NCBI GenBank assembly: GCA_031278635.1
Contig: JAITKA010000062.1
Span: 1 to 47,901, forward strand
Reading direction: 5' to 3'
DNA from: Deltaproteobacteria bacterium
Lineage (GTDB): Bacteria; Desulfobacterota; Desulfarculia; Adiutricales; Adiutricaceae
Length of the DNA: 47,901 bases
Within the stretch, counting starts at the first letter, position 1. Each line of letters starts with the position of its first letter. Under the pieces are notes generated by a model that was not told the DNA's origin, ran no database searches, and was given only the letters and a program-made list of their open reading frames with translations. Below are positions 6,885 to 15,063 of the stretch, piece after piece. The position numbers were made by a program, and so were the translations under genes.

Positions 6885-7676
6885 ATGAAACAGAAAAGGC
6901 CGCTTGTGGCCCTAATCGCCGTTTTTGGGATGGTGCTCATGTACGCGCCCTCGGTCGCCGTGGCCGTGTTCTCGGTAAACGACGCCATCTACGGCCTCGC
7001 CTGGCGGGGCTTTACCCTCAAATGGTATAAATTCCTCTTCCAAAACGAGTACATCATAAACGCGGCCATAAACACCCTGATCCTGGCCACCGTCTCGACC
7101 ATCGCCTCCACCATCCTGGGGACGGCCCTGGCCATCGGCCTCTACCGCGCCCCCTGGTCCCCTGGCCTCCACCGCCTCTTCGATCTGGTCATAAACCTCC
7201 CGGTGGTCGTGCCGGACATAATCATGGCCGTGGCCCTGGCCCTGGCCTTTAACGCCCTGCGCATGGTCTGCTCGATCTTCGATATCGGCATGGTCACCCT
7301 GATCGTCTCCCACGTGACCTTCCAGATCTCCTTCGTGACCCTTGTGGTCAAAAGCCGCCTCGAGAGCCTCGGGCACGATACCGACGAGGCGGCCCGGGAC
7401 CTCTACGCCTCGACCTTCTTCCACTTCAGGCGCGTGACCCTGCCCCTCATCCGCCCGGGCATCATAGCCGGGGGCATGCTGGCCTTCACGCTTTCCCTGG
7501 ACGATTTCATCATCAGCTTCTTTAACCACGGCCCGGAGTCGGTCACCCTGCCCATATACGTGTACGCCGCGGTCAAAAGGGGCATAACCCCGGAAATCCA
7601 TGCCCTGTCCACGGTTATGCTGGTCCTGACGGCCATACCCATAATCATCGCCGAGCGCCTGACCCGAAAGTTTTGA
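6885..7676 (+). CDS. potC: ABC transporter permease, PotC-like
   Basis: A 263-residue inner-membrane permease, the expected length for PotC. It begins with a membrane segment (LVALIAVFGMVLMYAPSVAV) and carries the EAA loop EAARDLYASTFFHFRRVTLP followed by IRPG, then the family-typical LSLDDFIISFF region. It should pair with the PotB-like protein and the PotA-like ATPase. No potD gene for a periplasmic binding protein follows: the next gene is on the opposite strand and unrelated. A binding protein must therefore be encoded elsewhere, or the system works with a distant one. Confidence 0.9.
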   Translation: MKQKRPLVALIAVFGMVLMYAPSVAVAVFSVNDAIYGLAWRGFTLKWYKFLFQNEYIINAAINTLILATVSTIASTILGTALAIGLYRAPWSPGLHRLFDLVINLPVVVPDIIMAVALALAFNALRMVCSIFDIGMVTLIVSHVTFQISFVTLVVKSRLESLGHDTDEAARDLYASTFFHFRRVTLPLIRPGIIAGGMLAFTLSLDDFIISFFNHGPESVTLPIYVYAAVKRGITPEIHALSTVMLVLTAIPIIIAERLTRKF

Positions 7677-7682
7677 CCACCC

Positions 7683-7715
7683 AAAAAAAAACCAGGCCGG
7701 GGTCTGGGTTTTTTT
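7683..7715. terminator. Bidirectional terminator between potC and the URO-D gene
   Basis: A run of nine A, CCAG, an eight-base loop, CTGG, G and seven T lies between two convergent genes, giving T tracts on both strands. The GC part of the stem is short, but the A/T runs extend it. Confidence 0.75.
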
Positions 7716-7722
7716 GGGGGCT

Positions 7723-8700
7723 TTACCTTGCCGCCTGCCTGACCCACTCCAGGCGCTCGTAGGGGATGCCCTTGGGGATGGTGCAATCGGCCCCGACGAT
7801 CACGCCCTCCCGCCCGGCCTCGGCCAGGATTTTTTTGGTGAAGCCCTCGATTTCCCGCCTGTCCCCGGTCTCCAAAATCGAGCCCGGGGTGTTGGGGAAG
7901 CCGCCCAGGACGGCCCTCCCGCCGAAGAATTTCCGGCCCTCCCCCAGGGGTAAGCCCTCGACGTTGGCCGCCCAGCTGAATATGGCCGCCGGGTAGTCCC
8001 GGTAGGGCAAAAAATTATTCCTGACGCCCGCGTAGCCACAAACGTGGAGGATGCTGCGCCCGCCGGCCCCGTTGGTGGCCCCAAGGAGCCCCATCTCCCC
8101 GGGGGCCAGCCGATCGGCATAAAACCAGTCGCCCAGCCTCGTGATGTCGGGGTTTTGGACGCTCAGGTAAAGCCCGTCCGCGCCCCCCTCGCCGATGACG
8201 GCCAGCGACAGGGCCTTTAGGCCCTCGTTCAGGCGCCCGATCGCGGCCAGGGTGATTTCCGGCTCCTTTTGGAGCCACCCGACCAGCTTTTCCCTCCCGG
8301 CCATGAAACGGAGGGTGGTGGAGGCGCTAAAGACGTTAAAGAAATAAAACGTCCCGGGCTTCATCCCGGTCACGGCCTTGACCAGCCCCACCTGATCCCT
8401 GACCCACCTATGCCCGGGCCCTATGGGCTCGATCAATTCCAGGTCCCCTATTTCCCTCACGGCCCGGGCCCCCCCGGCAAGCGGGTAGGCGAAGAAGCCG
8501 TCCGTCATGATCTTGACCAAATCCGGCTTGAAGCCCGTGACGTACTCCCTGTGGCCCTCGACGTTCCGTTCCAAGACGCTCCCGTCGAAAAGCCCGTTGG
8601 CCGTTTCCGCGTCGCTCAGGAAGTGGAACCAAAAACCCACCGGCACCCTTTCCGCGGGCTTGCCGCTTATGACGTTTTCCAATAATTCCCTGTCGTTCAT
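7723..8700 (-). CDS. Uroporphyrinogen decarboxylase (URO-D)/MtaA family protein
   Basis: A protein of about 325 residues of the URO-D superfamily (COG0407-like). That family contains true HemE and corrinoid- or CoM-dependent methyltransferases such as MtaA. The opening MNDRELLENVISGKPAERVPVGFWFHF and the later LHVCGY and GADCTIPKG stretches fit the superfamily. HVCG with a following Cys resembles the zinc-binding arrangement of the methyltransferase branch. It does not look like the housekeeping HemE, which usually starts with an RPVWxMRQAGR motif that is absent. The ORF track extends to 8877 through tandem repeats, but the ATG at 8700 has a clear AGGAG and fits the family start. The substrate is unknown. 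Confidence 0.8.
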   Translation of the reverse strand: MNDRELLENVISGKPAERVPVGFWFHFLSDAETANGLFDGSVLERNVEGHREYVTGFKPDLVKIMTDGFFAYPLAGGARAVREIGDLELIEPIGPGHRWVRDQVGLVKAVTGMKPGTFYFFNVFSASTTLRFMAGREKLVGWLQKEPEITLAAIGRLNEGLKALSLAVIGEGGADGLYLSVQNPDITRLGDWFYADRLAPGEMGLLGATNGAGGRSILHVCGYAGVRNNFLPYRDYPAAIFSWAANVEGLPLGEGRKFFGGRAVLGGFPNTPGSILETGDRREIEGFTKKILAEAGREGVIVGADCTIPKGIPYERLEWVRQAAR

Positions 8701-9201
8701 CGGGCGACTCCTAACTACCCCTTTAATCCCGGCCATTTCCCAAGCCGGGCAATTTTTTTTCCAAGGCCCATCCGGGCGGACGATCCCGCCCACCCGGGCG
8801 GACGATCCCGCCCTTTCTGGTGGACGATCCCGCCCATCCGGGCGGACGATCCCGCCCATCCTGGCGCTACCATACAACTTAAAGCCTTTCGGTTCAATCC
8901 CAAAAGGCCCTCCCGGCCCAGGCCAAAGGAATGGGGCCAGATCATACCAAAGAAAAAAATTTTTTCTTAACGAAAGCGCTAATGTTTAAATAAGCGTACT
9001 ATATTTTCCCAAAGCGAAAGTCCCCGCTCCCCAGGTTGGGACCTTTAGCCATAACTAAACCGACAAGATACCGTTTGGTTTCTAAAACTTGATTGTAATG
9101 CCCAATTTAAAGTGGTAAACTTTTGCGGTCGAAAACGCCCGCCAAAGTTCGGCGGGCCTGGGGTTGGCCCAATCAAGCATAATCGGTAAGGGGTTTTTTC
9201 C
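8701..9201. other. Divergent intergenic region
   Basis: Holds the 22-bp tandem repeats (8769-8871) and an A/T palindrome around 8950-8968 (AAGAAAAAA/TTTTTTCTT), and must contain the promoters of the URO-D gene and the dehydrogenase. I cannot assign clear -35/-10 boxes. Confidence 0.4.
8769..8871. repeat. 22-bp tandem repeats, each a small palindrome
   Basis: Four consecutive 22-bp units (consensus CATCCGGGCGGACGATCCCG plus CC) and a diverged partial fifth. Units 1, 2 and 4 are nearly identical and unit 3 differs at its left end. Each unit can fold as GGGCGG-GATCGT-CCGCCC on the minus strand. The array lies 70-170 bases upstream of the URO-D start, in its likely leader or promoter. Confidence 0.92.
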
Positions 9202-10329
9202 ATGGATTACGATATCGCGGTCCTCCCGGGGGACGGCATAGGGCCCGAGGTCACCGAGCAGGCCCTTAAAGTCATGAAAGCCGCGGCAAGCAGGTTTGGC
9301 TTCGGCCTTAGGATAAACGCGCTGCCGTACGGGGCCAACCACTACCTCAAGACGGGGGTCACCCTGCCCGAGTCGGCCTTTTCCGAGCTGCGCTCGGCCA
9401 AGGCCCTTTTGCTGGGCGCCGTGGGGGACCCCAGGGTACCGATGGGGCCGTTGGAGCAAGAGCTTCTGCTGGCCTTGCGCTTCCGCTTCGACCTATACGT
9501 GAACCTCAGGCCGGCCAAGTCCTTCCCCAATGTCAGGGTGCCCATAAACACCATACCCGAGGGCCGCGCCCTGGACATTTTGGTGGTCAGGGAAAACACC
9601 GAGGATTTTTACATGGGCCTGGGCTTTCGCGACCGTGGCGACATCAAGGGTAAATTCCAGGTAAAAAGGGGACTGTACGAGCTAGGGGGCGCACTCGGCC
9701 TCACCATCTCCCCCACAAGCGACATGGCCGCGGCCCTGGGCGTGATTACCGGCCCTGGCTCCCGGCGCATAGCCCAAAGGGCCTTCGCCATGGCCCAAGC
9801 CAGGGGCGACGGTCACCTCCACGTGGCCAGCAAGGCCAACGCCCTTCCCCAGCTTTACGGCTTTTGGGACGCCCAGGTAAACGAGGTGGCGGCGGATTAC
9901 CCCGATATAACCCTCAAACGCATGAACGTGGATAACCTTTGCTATCAGTTGCCACGGGCGCCCATGGATTTCGGGGTCATCCTCTGCCCCAACCTCTTCG
10001 GCGACATCGTGAGCGATCTGGCCTCGTCGCTGATCGGCGGCCTGGGCCTGTCGCCCTCGGCCAACCTGGGCGAAGGCTTCGCCATGTTCGAGCCGGTCCA
10101 CGGCTCCGCCCCGGACATCGCGGGCACCGGCAAGGCCAACCCCCTGGCGGCCACCCTCTCCGGGGCCCTGCTCCTGACCTGGCTGGGCCAAAGCGAGGCC
10201 GCCCGGGCAATCGAGGGCACCGTCCGGGAATACCTGTCCAAGGGCGCCAACCTGCCCTTCGAGGTGGGCGGCGACGCCCCGGCGGAAAAGGTCGGCCAAA
10301 TCCTGACCGACATGATCCAAGCCAAGTGA
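9202..10329 (+). CDS. Isocitrate/isopropylmalate dehydrogenase family protein
   Basis: A 375-residue NAD(P)-dependent beta-decarboxylating dehydrogenase. Family features: VLPGDGIGPEV at the N-terminus, RENTEDFYMGLG near residue 136, NVDN, CPNLFGDIVSDLASSLIGGL around residues 255-280 and EPVHGSAPDIAGTGKANP. These place it with LeuB, HICDH and tartrate/malate dehydrogenases. ENTED rather than the GGIYFG-type LeuB loop, and GDPRVPMGPLEQELLLALR in the substrate region, leave specificity open. No leuA, leuC or leuD is adjacent. TAAGGGG precedes the ATG by about eight bases. A gmhB-like gene follows after a 13-bp hairpin, so the two may be co-transcribed. Confidence 0.82.
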   Translation: MDYDIAVLPGDGIGPEVTEQALKVMKAAASRFGFGLRINALPYGANHYLKTGVTLPESAFSELRSAKALLLGAVGDPRVPMGPLEQELLLALRFRFDLYVNLRPAKSFPNVRVPINTIPEGRALDILVVRENTEDFYMGLGFRDRGDIKGKFQVKRGLYELGGALGLTISPTSDMAAALGVITGPGSRRIAQRAFAMAQARGDGHLHVASKANALPQLYGFWDAQVNEVAADYPDITLKRMNVDNLCYQLPRAPMDFGVILCPNLFGDIVSDLASSLIGGLGLSPSANLGEGFAMFEPVHGSAPDIAGTGKANPLAATLSGALLLTWLGQSEAARAIEGTVREYLSKGANLPFEVGGDAPAEKVGQILTDMIQAK

Positions 10330-10334
10330 AATTC

Positions 10335-10363
10335 CCCCCGGCCCGCCCGCGGCGGGCCGGGGG
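10335..10363 (+). other. Perfect 13-bp GC hairpin between the dehydrogenase and gmhB
   Basis: CCCCCGGCCCGCC, loop CGC, GGCGGGCCGGGGG, only five bases after the stop codon. There is no T tract, so it is more likely an mRNA 3'-end barrier or Rho-linked element than a simple terminator. Confidence 0.75.
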
Positions 10364-10385
10364 CCTAGCGAAGGCGAGGCCTGAC

Positions 10386-10955
10386 ATGGGCGAAGGGGCA
10401 ACGGCGCCCCGCCCGGCCGTTTTCATCGACCGGGACGGGACCCTAAACCGGGACAACTATTACATGTACCGATTCGAGGACTTCAGGTGGATAGACGGGG
10501 TCCCGGAGGCCCTGGGCCGCCTTAAGCGGGCCGGCCTGGCCCTGGCCGTGGTCACAAACCAGTCGGGGATAAACAGAAACTATTATACCGAGCGGGACGT
10601 TTTGGAGCTCCACCGCGCCATCGACCAGGATCTGATGGCCAGGGAGGGCGTGACCATCGATGGCTGGTACCACTGCCCCCATAACCCCAACGTGGAGAAA
10701 TGCGCCTGCCGCAAGCCCGCCCCGGGCATGCTGCTGGCCGCCGCGAGGGATCTATCCCTGGACCCGGCCCGCTCCTACATGGTCGGCGACAAGCTCATCG
10801 ACCTCCAGGCCGGCCTTGCCGCCGGGGTCAGGCTCCCCATACTGGTCCTGACCGGTTACGGCCAGGCCGAGCGCGACCGGGCCCCCCAGGGGACGGTCAT
10901 CCGCGACGACTTCCCCGGGGCCGCCGACTACATACTGAAGGACTTCCTCGGCTAG
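10386..10955 (+). CDS. gmhB: HAD-family phosphatase, GmhB-like (heptose bisphosphate phosphatase)
   Basis: A 189-residue soluble HAD phosphatase. It has the catalytic motif FIDRDGTLN (D15, D17), the second motif TNQSG, a GmhB-type zinc loop CPHNPNVEKCACRKP and the fourth motif VGDKLIDLQAG. GmhB removes the 7-phosphate from D-glycero-manno-heptose 1,7-bisphosphate during LPS inner-core heptose synthesis. The histidinol-phosphatase branch (HisB-N) shares these motifs and cannot be fully excluded. The ORF track starts at 9939 inside the previous gene, but the ATG at 10386 is the natural start because the protein then begins 14 residues before the catalytic aspartate. No other heptose gene is nearby. 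Confidence 0.82.
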   Translation: MGEGATAPRPAVFIDRDGTLNRDNYYMYRFEDFRWIDGVPEALGRLKRAGLALAVVTNQSGINRNYYTERDVLELHRAIDQDLMAREGVTIDGWYHCPHNPNVEKCACRKPAPGMLLAAARDLSLDPARSYMVGDKLIDLQAGLAAGVRLPILVLTGYGQAERDRAPQGTVIRDDFPGAADYILKDFLG

Positions 10956-11332
10956 GCCCCGGGGAAGTCGGCGCGCCCCCTATGGGTGGTTTTTCGCGCT
11001 TCGGGCAAACATGCGCCATTGATTCTAGGGATTGTGCGAAAAAGGCGCGTAAATATTAAACTAAAAAACGTTTCTAGCCAATTGTCTAGGGCCGGGGCGT
11101 TTTTCGCTGGATTAAAACGCAATCTTGTGTTACATTTCCGGGCGAGCCCGCTCCCCGATCGCCTTGGCCCTACCGGCCAATTTGGCCCGTTCCAGGGCCC
11201 CCGGCCTTCCGGCCGGCCACGTTTCCACGAACCCAAACAGCTACCCCATCGCCCCAGGCTCCGCGTTCACGCCAATGTGGGCATAGCCCCCGCCCGCCGG
11301 CCTTTGGTCAGGTAATTTCCGAAGAGGTCCCA
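10956..11332. other. Gene-free stretch upstream of trpB2
   Basis: 377 bases without a credible gene. There is a short AT-rich part near 11040-11090, then a GC-rich part with short inverted repeats such as GGCCGGCC. It probably contains the trpB2 promoter, which I cannot place. Confidence 0.45.
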
Positions 11333-12637
11333 ATGCCATTGATCGAAAACAAAATCATTCTGCCCAAAAACGAGCTGCCCACGAGCTGGTACAACGTCCT
11401 TCCGGATCTGCCGGAGCCCCTGGGCCCCTACAAGACCCCCGGCGGCCAGCCGGTTTCCCCATCGGATCTGGCCGGAATCTTCCCCCAGGCGCTGATCGAG
11501 CAGGAAGTCAGCGGCCAGAGCGTCATCCAGATTCCCGGGCCCGTTTTGGAGGCCCTGTCGATCTGGCGACCCACACCCCTGGTCAGGGCCAGGCGCCTGG
11601 AAAAGGCCCTGGGCGTCTCTTCCCGCATCTATTATAAGGACGAGAGCGTCTCCCCCTCGGGTAGCCACAAAAGCAACACGGCCATGGCCCAGGCCTACTT
11701 CAACAAAGAGGCCGGCATCACCAGGCTTACCACCGAGACCGGGGCCGGCCAGTGGGGCACGGCCCTGGCCATAGCCGCCAAGCAGTTCGGCATCCAGGCC
11801 CGGGTCTACATGGTCAAGGTCAGCCTCGAGCAAAAACCCTACCGCAAGGTCATCATGAACCTCATGGGGGCGGAGGTCCTGCCCAGCCCCAGCCAGGAGA
11901 CCGACGCGGGCCGCAAGGCCCTGGCGGCCAACCCCGGCGCCCTGGGCACCCTGGGCCTGGCCATCAGCGAGGCCGTCGAGGAGGCCGCCTCCCGGCCCGA
12001 CACCAACTACGTCCTGGGCAGCGTGCTTAACCACGTCATCCTCCACCAAACGGTCATCGGCCAGGAGGTCAAAAAGCAGCTCGCCTCAATAGGCGAAAAG
12101 CCCAACTACCTGATCGCCTGCCACGGCGGCGGCTCCAACTTCGGCGGCCTGGTGGGCCCCTTCGTGAAGGACATCCTCGCCGGCCAAAAGATCAGGGCCA
12201 TCGCCGTGGAGCCCGAGTCCTGCCCCACCCTGACCGCCGGGGAGTTTAAGTACGACGCGGGCGACACCGCCGGCTTCACCCCCCTGATGCCCATGTACAG
12301 CCTGGGCACCGACTTCCAGCCCCCGGCCATCCACGCGGGCGGCCTAAGGTACCACGGGGCCGCCCCCATAGTCAGCGCCCTGCTGAGGTCCAAGGTCATC
12401 GAGGCCGCGGCCATCAACTCCGAGGACTGCTTCAGGTACGCCCAGACCCTGGCCTGGTCCGAGTACGTCATACCCGCCCCCGAGTCGGCCCACGCCCTGG
12501 CCAAGACCTGCCTCCTGGCCCTGGAGCTCGAGAAACAGGGCACCCCCGGCTGCCTCGTCTTCACGCTCTCGGGCCACGGCCTCCTGGATTTGTCGGCCTA
12601 TCAGAACCACCAAGCCAACGGCGGCGCCAAAGCCTGA
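11333..12637 (+). CDS. trpB2: Tryptophan synthase beta chain-like PLP enzyme, TrpB2 type
   Basis: This 434-residue enzyme matches the TrpB2 branch of tryptophan synthase beta chains. TrpB2 has a longer N-terminus than TrpB1 and often works without TrpA, joining indole and serine to give tryptophan. The PLP lysine is K113 in SGSHKSNTA. RPTPLVRARRLEKAL, TETGAGQWGTALA and the glycine-rich phosphate loop CHGGGSNFGG follow in the usual order. There is no trpA or other trp gene nearby, consistent with a salvage role. A start with GAAGAGG seven bases ahead supports the ATG. The gene ends at a strong bidirectional terminator. Confidence 0.92.
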   Translation: MPLIENKIILPKNELPTSWYNVLPDLPEPLGPYKTPGGQPVSPSDLAGIFPQALIEQEVSGQSVIQIPGPVLEALSIWRPTPLVRARRLEKALGVSSRIYYKDESVSPSGSHKSNTAMAQAYFNKEAGITRLTTETGAGQWGTALAIAAKQFGIQARVYMVKVSLEQKPYRKVIMNLMGAEVLPSPSQETDAGRKALAANPGALGTLGLAISEAVEEAASRPDTNYVLGSVLNHVILHQTVIGQEVKKQLASIGEKPNYLIACHGGGSNFGGLVGPFVKDILAGQKIRAIAVEPESCPTLTAGEFKYDAGDTAGFTPLMPMYSLGTDFQPPAIHAGGLRYHGAAPIVSALLRSKVIEAAAINSEDCFRYAQTLAWSEYVIPAPESAHALAKTCLLALELEKQGTPGCLVFTLSGHGLLDLSAYQNHQANGGAKA

Positions 12638-12649
12638 CGACCACGCGCG

Positions 12650-12688
12650 AAAAAACCCCCCCGGCCGCCGGCCAGGGGGGTTTTTTTT
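12650..12688. terminator. Bidirectional intrinsic terminator after trpB2
   Basis: A6, then CCCCCC with a GGCCGCCGGCC-type centre, GGGGGG and T8. It serves convergent genes: trpB2 on plus and the 12707-13444 gene on minus. Confidence 0.92.
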
Positions 12689-12706
12689 GGCTTAAACCCC
12701 GGCCAA

Positions 12707-13444
12707 TCAGTTAAAAATCTCGACCTTCAGGCCCGTGGGCAGCCACTGGCCGTTTTCCAGGCTCAAAACCAGGGTGAAGCCCAGGGCCGTTTTGTTGACC
12801 CGCCATTCCCCCCTGACCAGCCAGGGGCTCTCCGGGCCAAGGTTATCCCTGATGCCGGGTACCCCGTCGGCCACCTCCTCGCCCTCCAGGGAAAAGGGCC
12901 TCGACTCCAGCAAGACCAGCTTTCCCCTCGACGGGAAAAGCTTTAGGCCGTCGATGTAGGGCGACAGCACCCCGTAGGACGTCTTCAGCTGGGCCGGGCT
13001 GTCCTTTTGCTGCCATGAGGACGAGATTATCTTGTGGAAGTCCGAGAAGTCGCCCTTGACCAGGGCCGAGACCCAGGAGGCCATGACGTTTTCCAGTATC
13101 TGCCGTATCGACGATTCCCCCGCCGTGCCGGCCAGGGCCGGTACGGCCGCCTCCCCGGCGCCCCCCGCGGCGTCAAGCCCGGCCTCCCCCGCGTCCATTG
13201 CCTCGCCGACGGGCGCCCTTGGCAAATCCTCGTCGCTGATGGGCTGGGGGTAGATCCTCTCGCCGGAGTCGGCCGCCGGCTCGCTTTCCACCGTCTCGGC
13301 GATCTCGCCCAACCCCAGCTGACCCTTGATCGCGCGCCAATGCATAAAGCCGATGAGCCCCAAAATGGCGACGATAATCAGGATAACGATCGGGCCGCGT
13401 CTGCGGCTTAGCCCCGACCTTAGCCTTCTGACCCCTGAAGCCAT
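12707..13444 (-). CDS. Membrane-anchored protein with a possible NTF2-like C-terminal domain
   Basis: A 245-residue protein that I cannot assign to a named family. A short basic N-terminus (RRLRSGLSRRRG) is followed by one membrane segment (PIVILIIVAILGLIGFM, about residues 18-35). Then comes an Ala/Gly/Glu-rich linker, and from about residue 105 a folded domain whose opening ILENVMASWVSALVKGDFSDFHKIISSSW resembles NTF2-like/SnoaL-type domains. Topology suggests an anchored periplasmic domain. GGGAG lies upstream of the ATG. It is the second gene after the small membrane protein at 13517-13756, which has the same layout of basic N-terminus plus one membrane helix. Confidence 0.7.
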   Translation of the reverse strand: MASGVRRLRSGLSRRRGPIVILIIVAILGLIGFMHWRAIKGQLGLGEIAETVESEPAADSGERIYPQPISDEDLPRAPVGEAMDAGEAGLDAAGGAGEAAVPALAGTAGESSIRQILENVMASWVSALVKGDFSDFHKIISSSWQQKDSPAQLKTSYGVLSPYIDGLKLFPSRGKLVLLESRPFSLEGEEVADGVPGIRDNLGPESPWLVRGEWRVNKTALGFTLVLSLENGQWLPTGLKVEIFN

Positions 13445-13516
13445 TTACCTGTCTCCCAAACGGACCCGCAAGGGTCGAATGCCGCGCCGTCGCGGCGGTT
13501 TATGCCCCAAGGCCAC

Positions 13517-13756
13517 CTAAGCCCTTAGCCCCGGGCGCGAGTTGGCCTGGGCCAACGGTACCCCATTCTGGGCAACCGTGGTGACCGCCTGGGCCTGGCC
13601 CGACGGTCGCATGGCCTTAAGGCGGGCCTGCCCGGCCTTGTAGACCAAAAAGAAGGCGGCGAAGATAACGATCAGGATGGCCAGAAGGACCAAAGGGCCC
13701 CGCAATGACTTTTGTTTCCCGGAATTGTCACCCCGTAAGTTAAGCCAATCATCCAT
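13517..13756 (-). CDS. Small single-pass membrane protein
   Basis: A 79-residue hypothetical protein with a polar N-terminus, one membrane helix (GPLVLLAILIVIFAAFFLVYKAG, about residues 20-42) and an Ala/Gln-rich tail. The ATG at 13756 is preceded by TGAGGCAA on the minus strand. It is separated by 72 bases from the downstream membrane protein and probably shares its transcript. The tail may face the periplasm. I do not recognise a family. Confidence 0.65.
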   Translation of the reverse strand: MDDWLNLRGDNSGKQKSLRGPLVLLAILIVIFAAFFLVYKAGQARLKAMRPSGQAQAVTTVAQNGVPLAQANSRPGLRA

Positions 13757-14968
13757 GACATTGCCTCATAAAAAATTATATCAGGCCAATTTCTATATGA
13801 TTATAACCATATAAATTATTAAAAGTTATTATTTTGACTTGCGATATTTTGACAGATTAAAAATGCAACGAAATGCAAAATTGGCCCACGATAAAATTAT
13901 TTAAAGGTACAAAAAATTATTACACTAGCCAGTATATGTTTTTAAGCATAATATGCTAGCCTTAATCGCGATAAAAAATCAAACTAAATAATAGGGAGGT
14001 GGGCTCTTACATGACTCAGCGGACTGTTTGTTTCGTCCGCCCCTGGAAAATATATTATCATATTTGCCGGATTGGTAAACCTGTATCGAACAAAAAAAAC
14101 GACATGCCTCGCCGGCCGCATAAGTTCCCGGACAAAAGTGGGCCAAATTGGCCCAGACAGGGCGTAAGGGTGGCCTTGGGGGTTATGGCGCCCCAGGGCG
14201 GCTCTTTTGGGCCGTAACCAAAACCTACATAATTACTCAATAAAGGCGTCAAGCGTCATGATAGGTTAGGCTAATTTTGCACTTTAGGTAAAGCCATTAA
14301 CGTGGGTGAGTAAAAAATACAAAAATAAAAATCAAACTTTTCCGGTTTAATTTAACTAAACTAAAAAAATAAAGTTTTTAAGTAAAAATATGAAAATAAA
14401 AATTACAATCAACGCAGGCATTCTCAGAAAACTTATCTGATAGAAATTGTAGCCACTAGCTATAATTATATTGATATTGAAATAAAATTGGACACGTGGT
14501 CTAATAGTGATCAATAAAGGACTGACGCGAGTCAATTATCACCATGGGGGCCAACGGTGTCCGCCGCCAGATTATATCATAGCCAAGGCTTGGGCCGCCC
14601 CGTTTTTTAGCGCAGGCTCCGGTTAAGTCAAAAATTGCTTATTAAACCTAAACGTTCCAAAATTAAGATCTTTGTTTTATTTCGATAATTTAAACAAATA
14701 AAATTACAATATAAAAATTAAAGCTAACTGATAGAAATTATTTCATCTAAAATCATGGCCTGATCATTTCAACTGGAATCGTTAAAGCATTTATATCTTT
14801 AATGAGATATGTTTTAGATTAGACTTTAATTAAATTTAAACCCGTTTATAAGATTCGTAAGACGGCTATTGGCTTTACCCCCCTGACCACGGGTTCCTAC
14901 GCGCTAGTTCGGACCTAGTCAAGTGGTTGATATACTTAACTTTTGGTTAACGCTAACTTTGCCCTGTC

Positions 14969-15063
14969 TGCAAAAAAACCTAAATTTCAAAAATTTTGTT
15001 CATAACTATCTGAATTTATTTGCTTAATTTTTTCGTTAATTTCGCGTTTTAGGTTTTTTTGCA
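14969..15063. repeat. 16-bp perfect inverted repeat with 63-base spacer
   Basis: TGCAAAAAAACCTAAA at 14969-14984 and its exact reverse complement at 15048-15063. The spacer is very AT-rich. No gene lies inside, so it is not an IS element, although a small mobile relic or a structured RNA is possible. Confidence 0.8.

Noticed and set aside
8701-8877. N-terminal extension of the URO-D ORF through tandem repeats
   Set aside because: The added 59 residues are translated 22-bp repeats; the family start and AGGAG site fit the ATG at 8700.
9939-10385. Extension of the gmhB ORF into the preceding gene
   Set aside because: It would translate the dehydrogenase gene in another frame; the HAD motif begins shortly after the ATG at 10386.
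13999-14217. 72-codon ORF with GGGAGG nearby
   Set aside because: The GGGAGG is too far from the ATG and too close to the GTG, and the product has no motif; coding character changes abruptly within it.
14969-15063. Insertion sequence or MITE defined by the 16-bp inverted repeat
   Set aside because: The element would be 95 bases, without target-site duplication or transposase; kept only as an inverted repeat.
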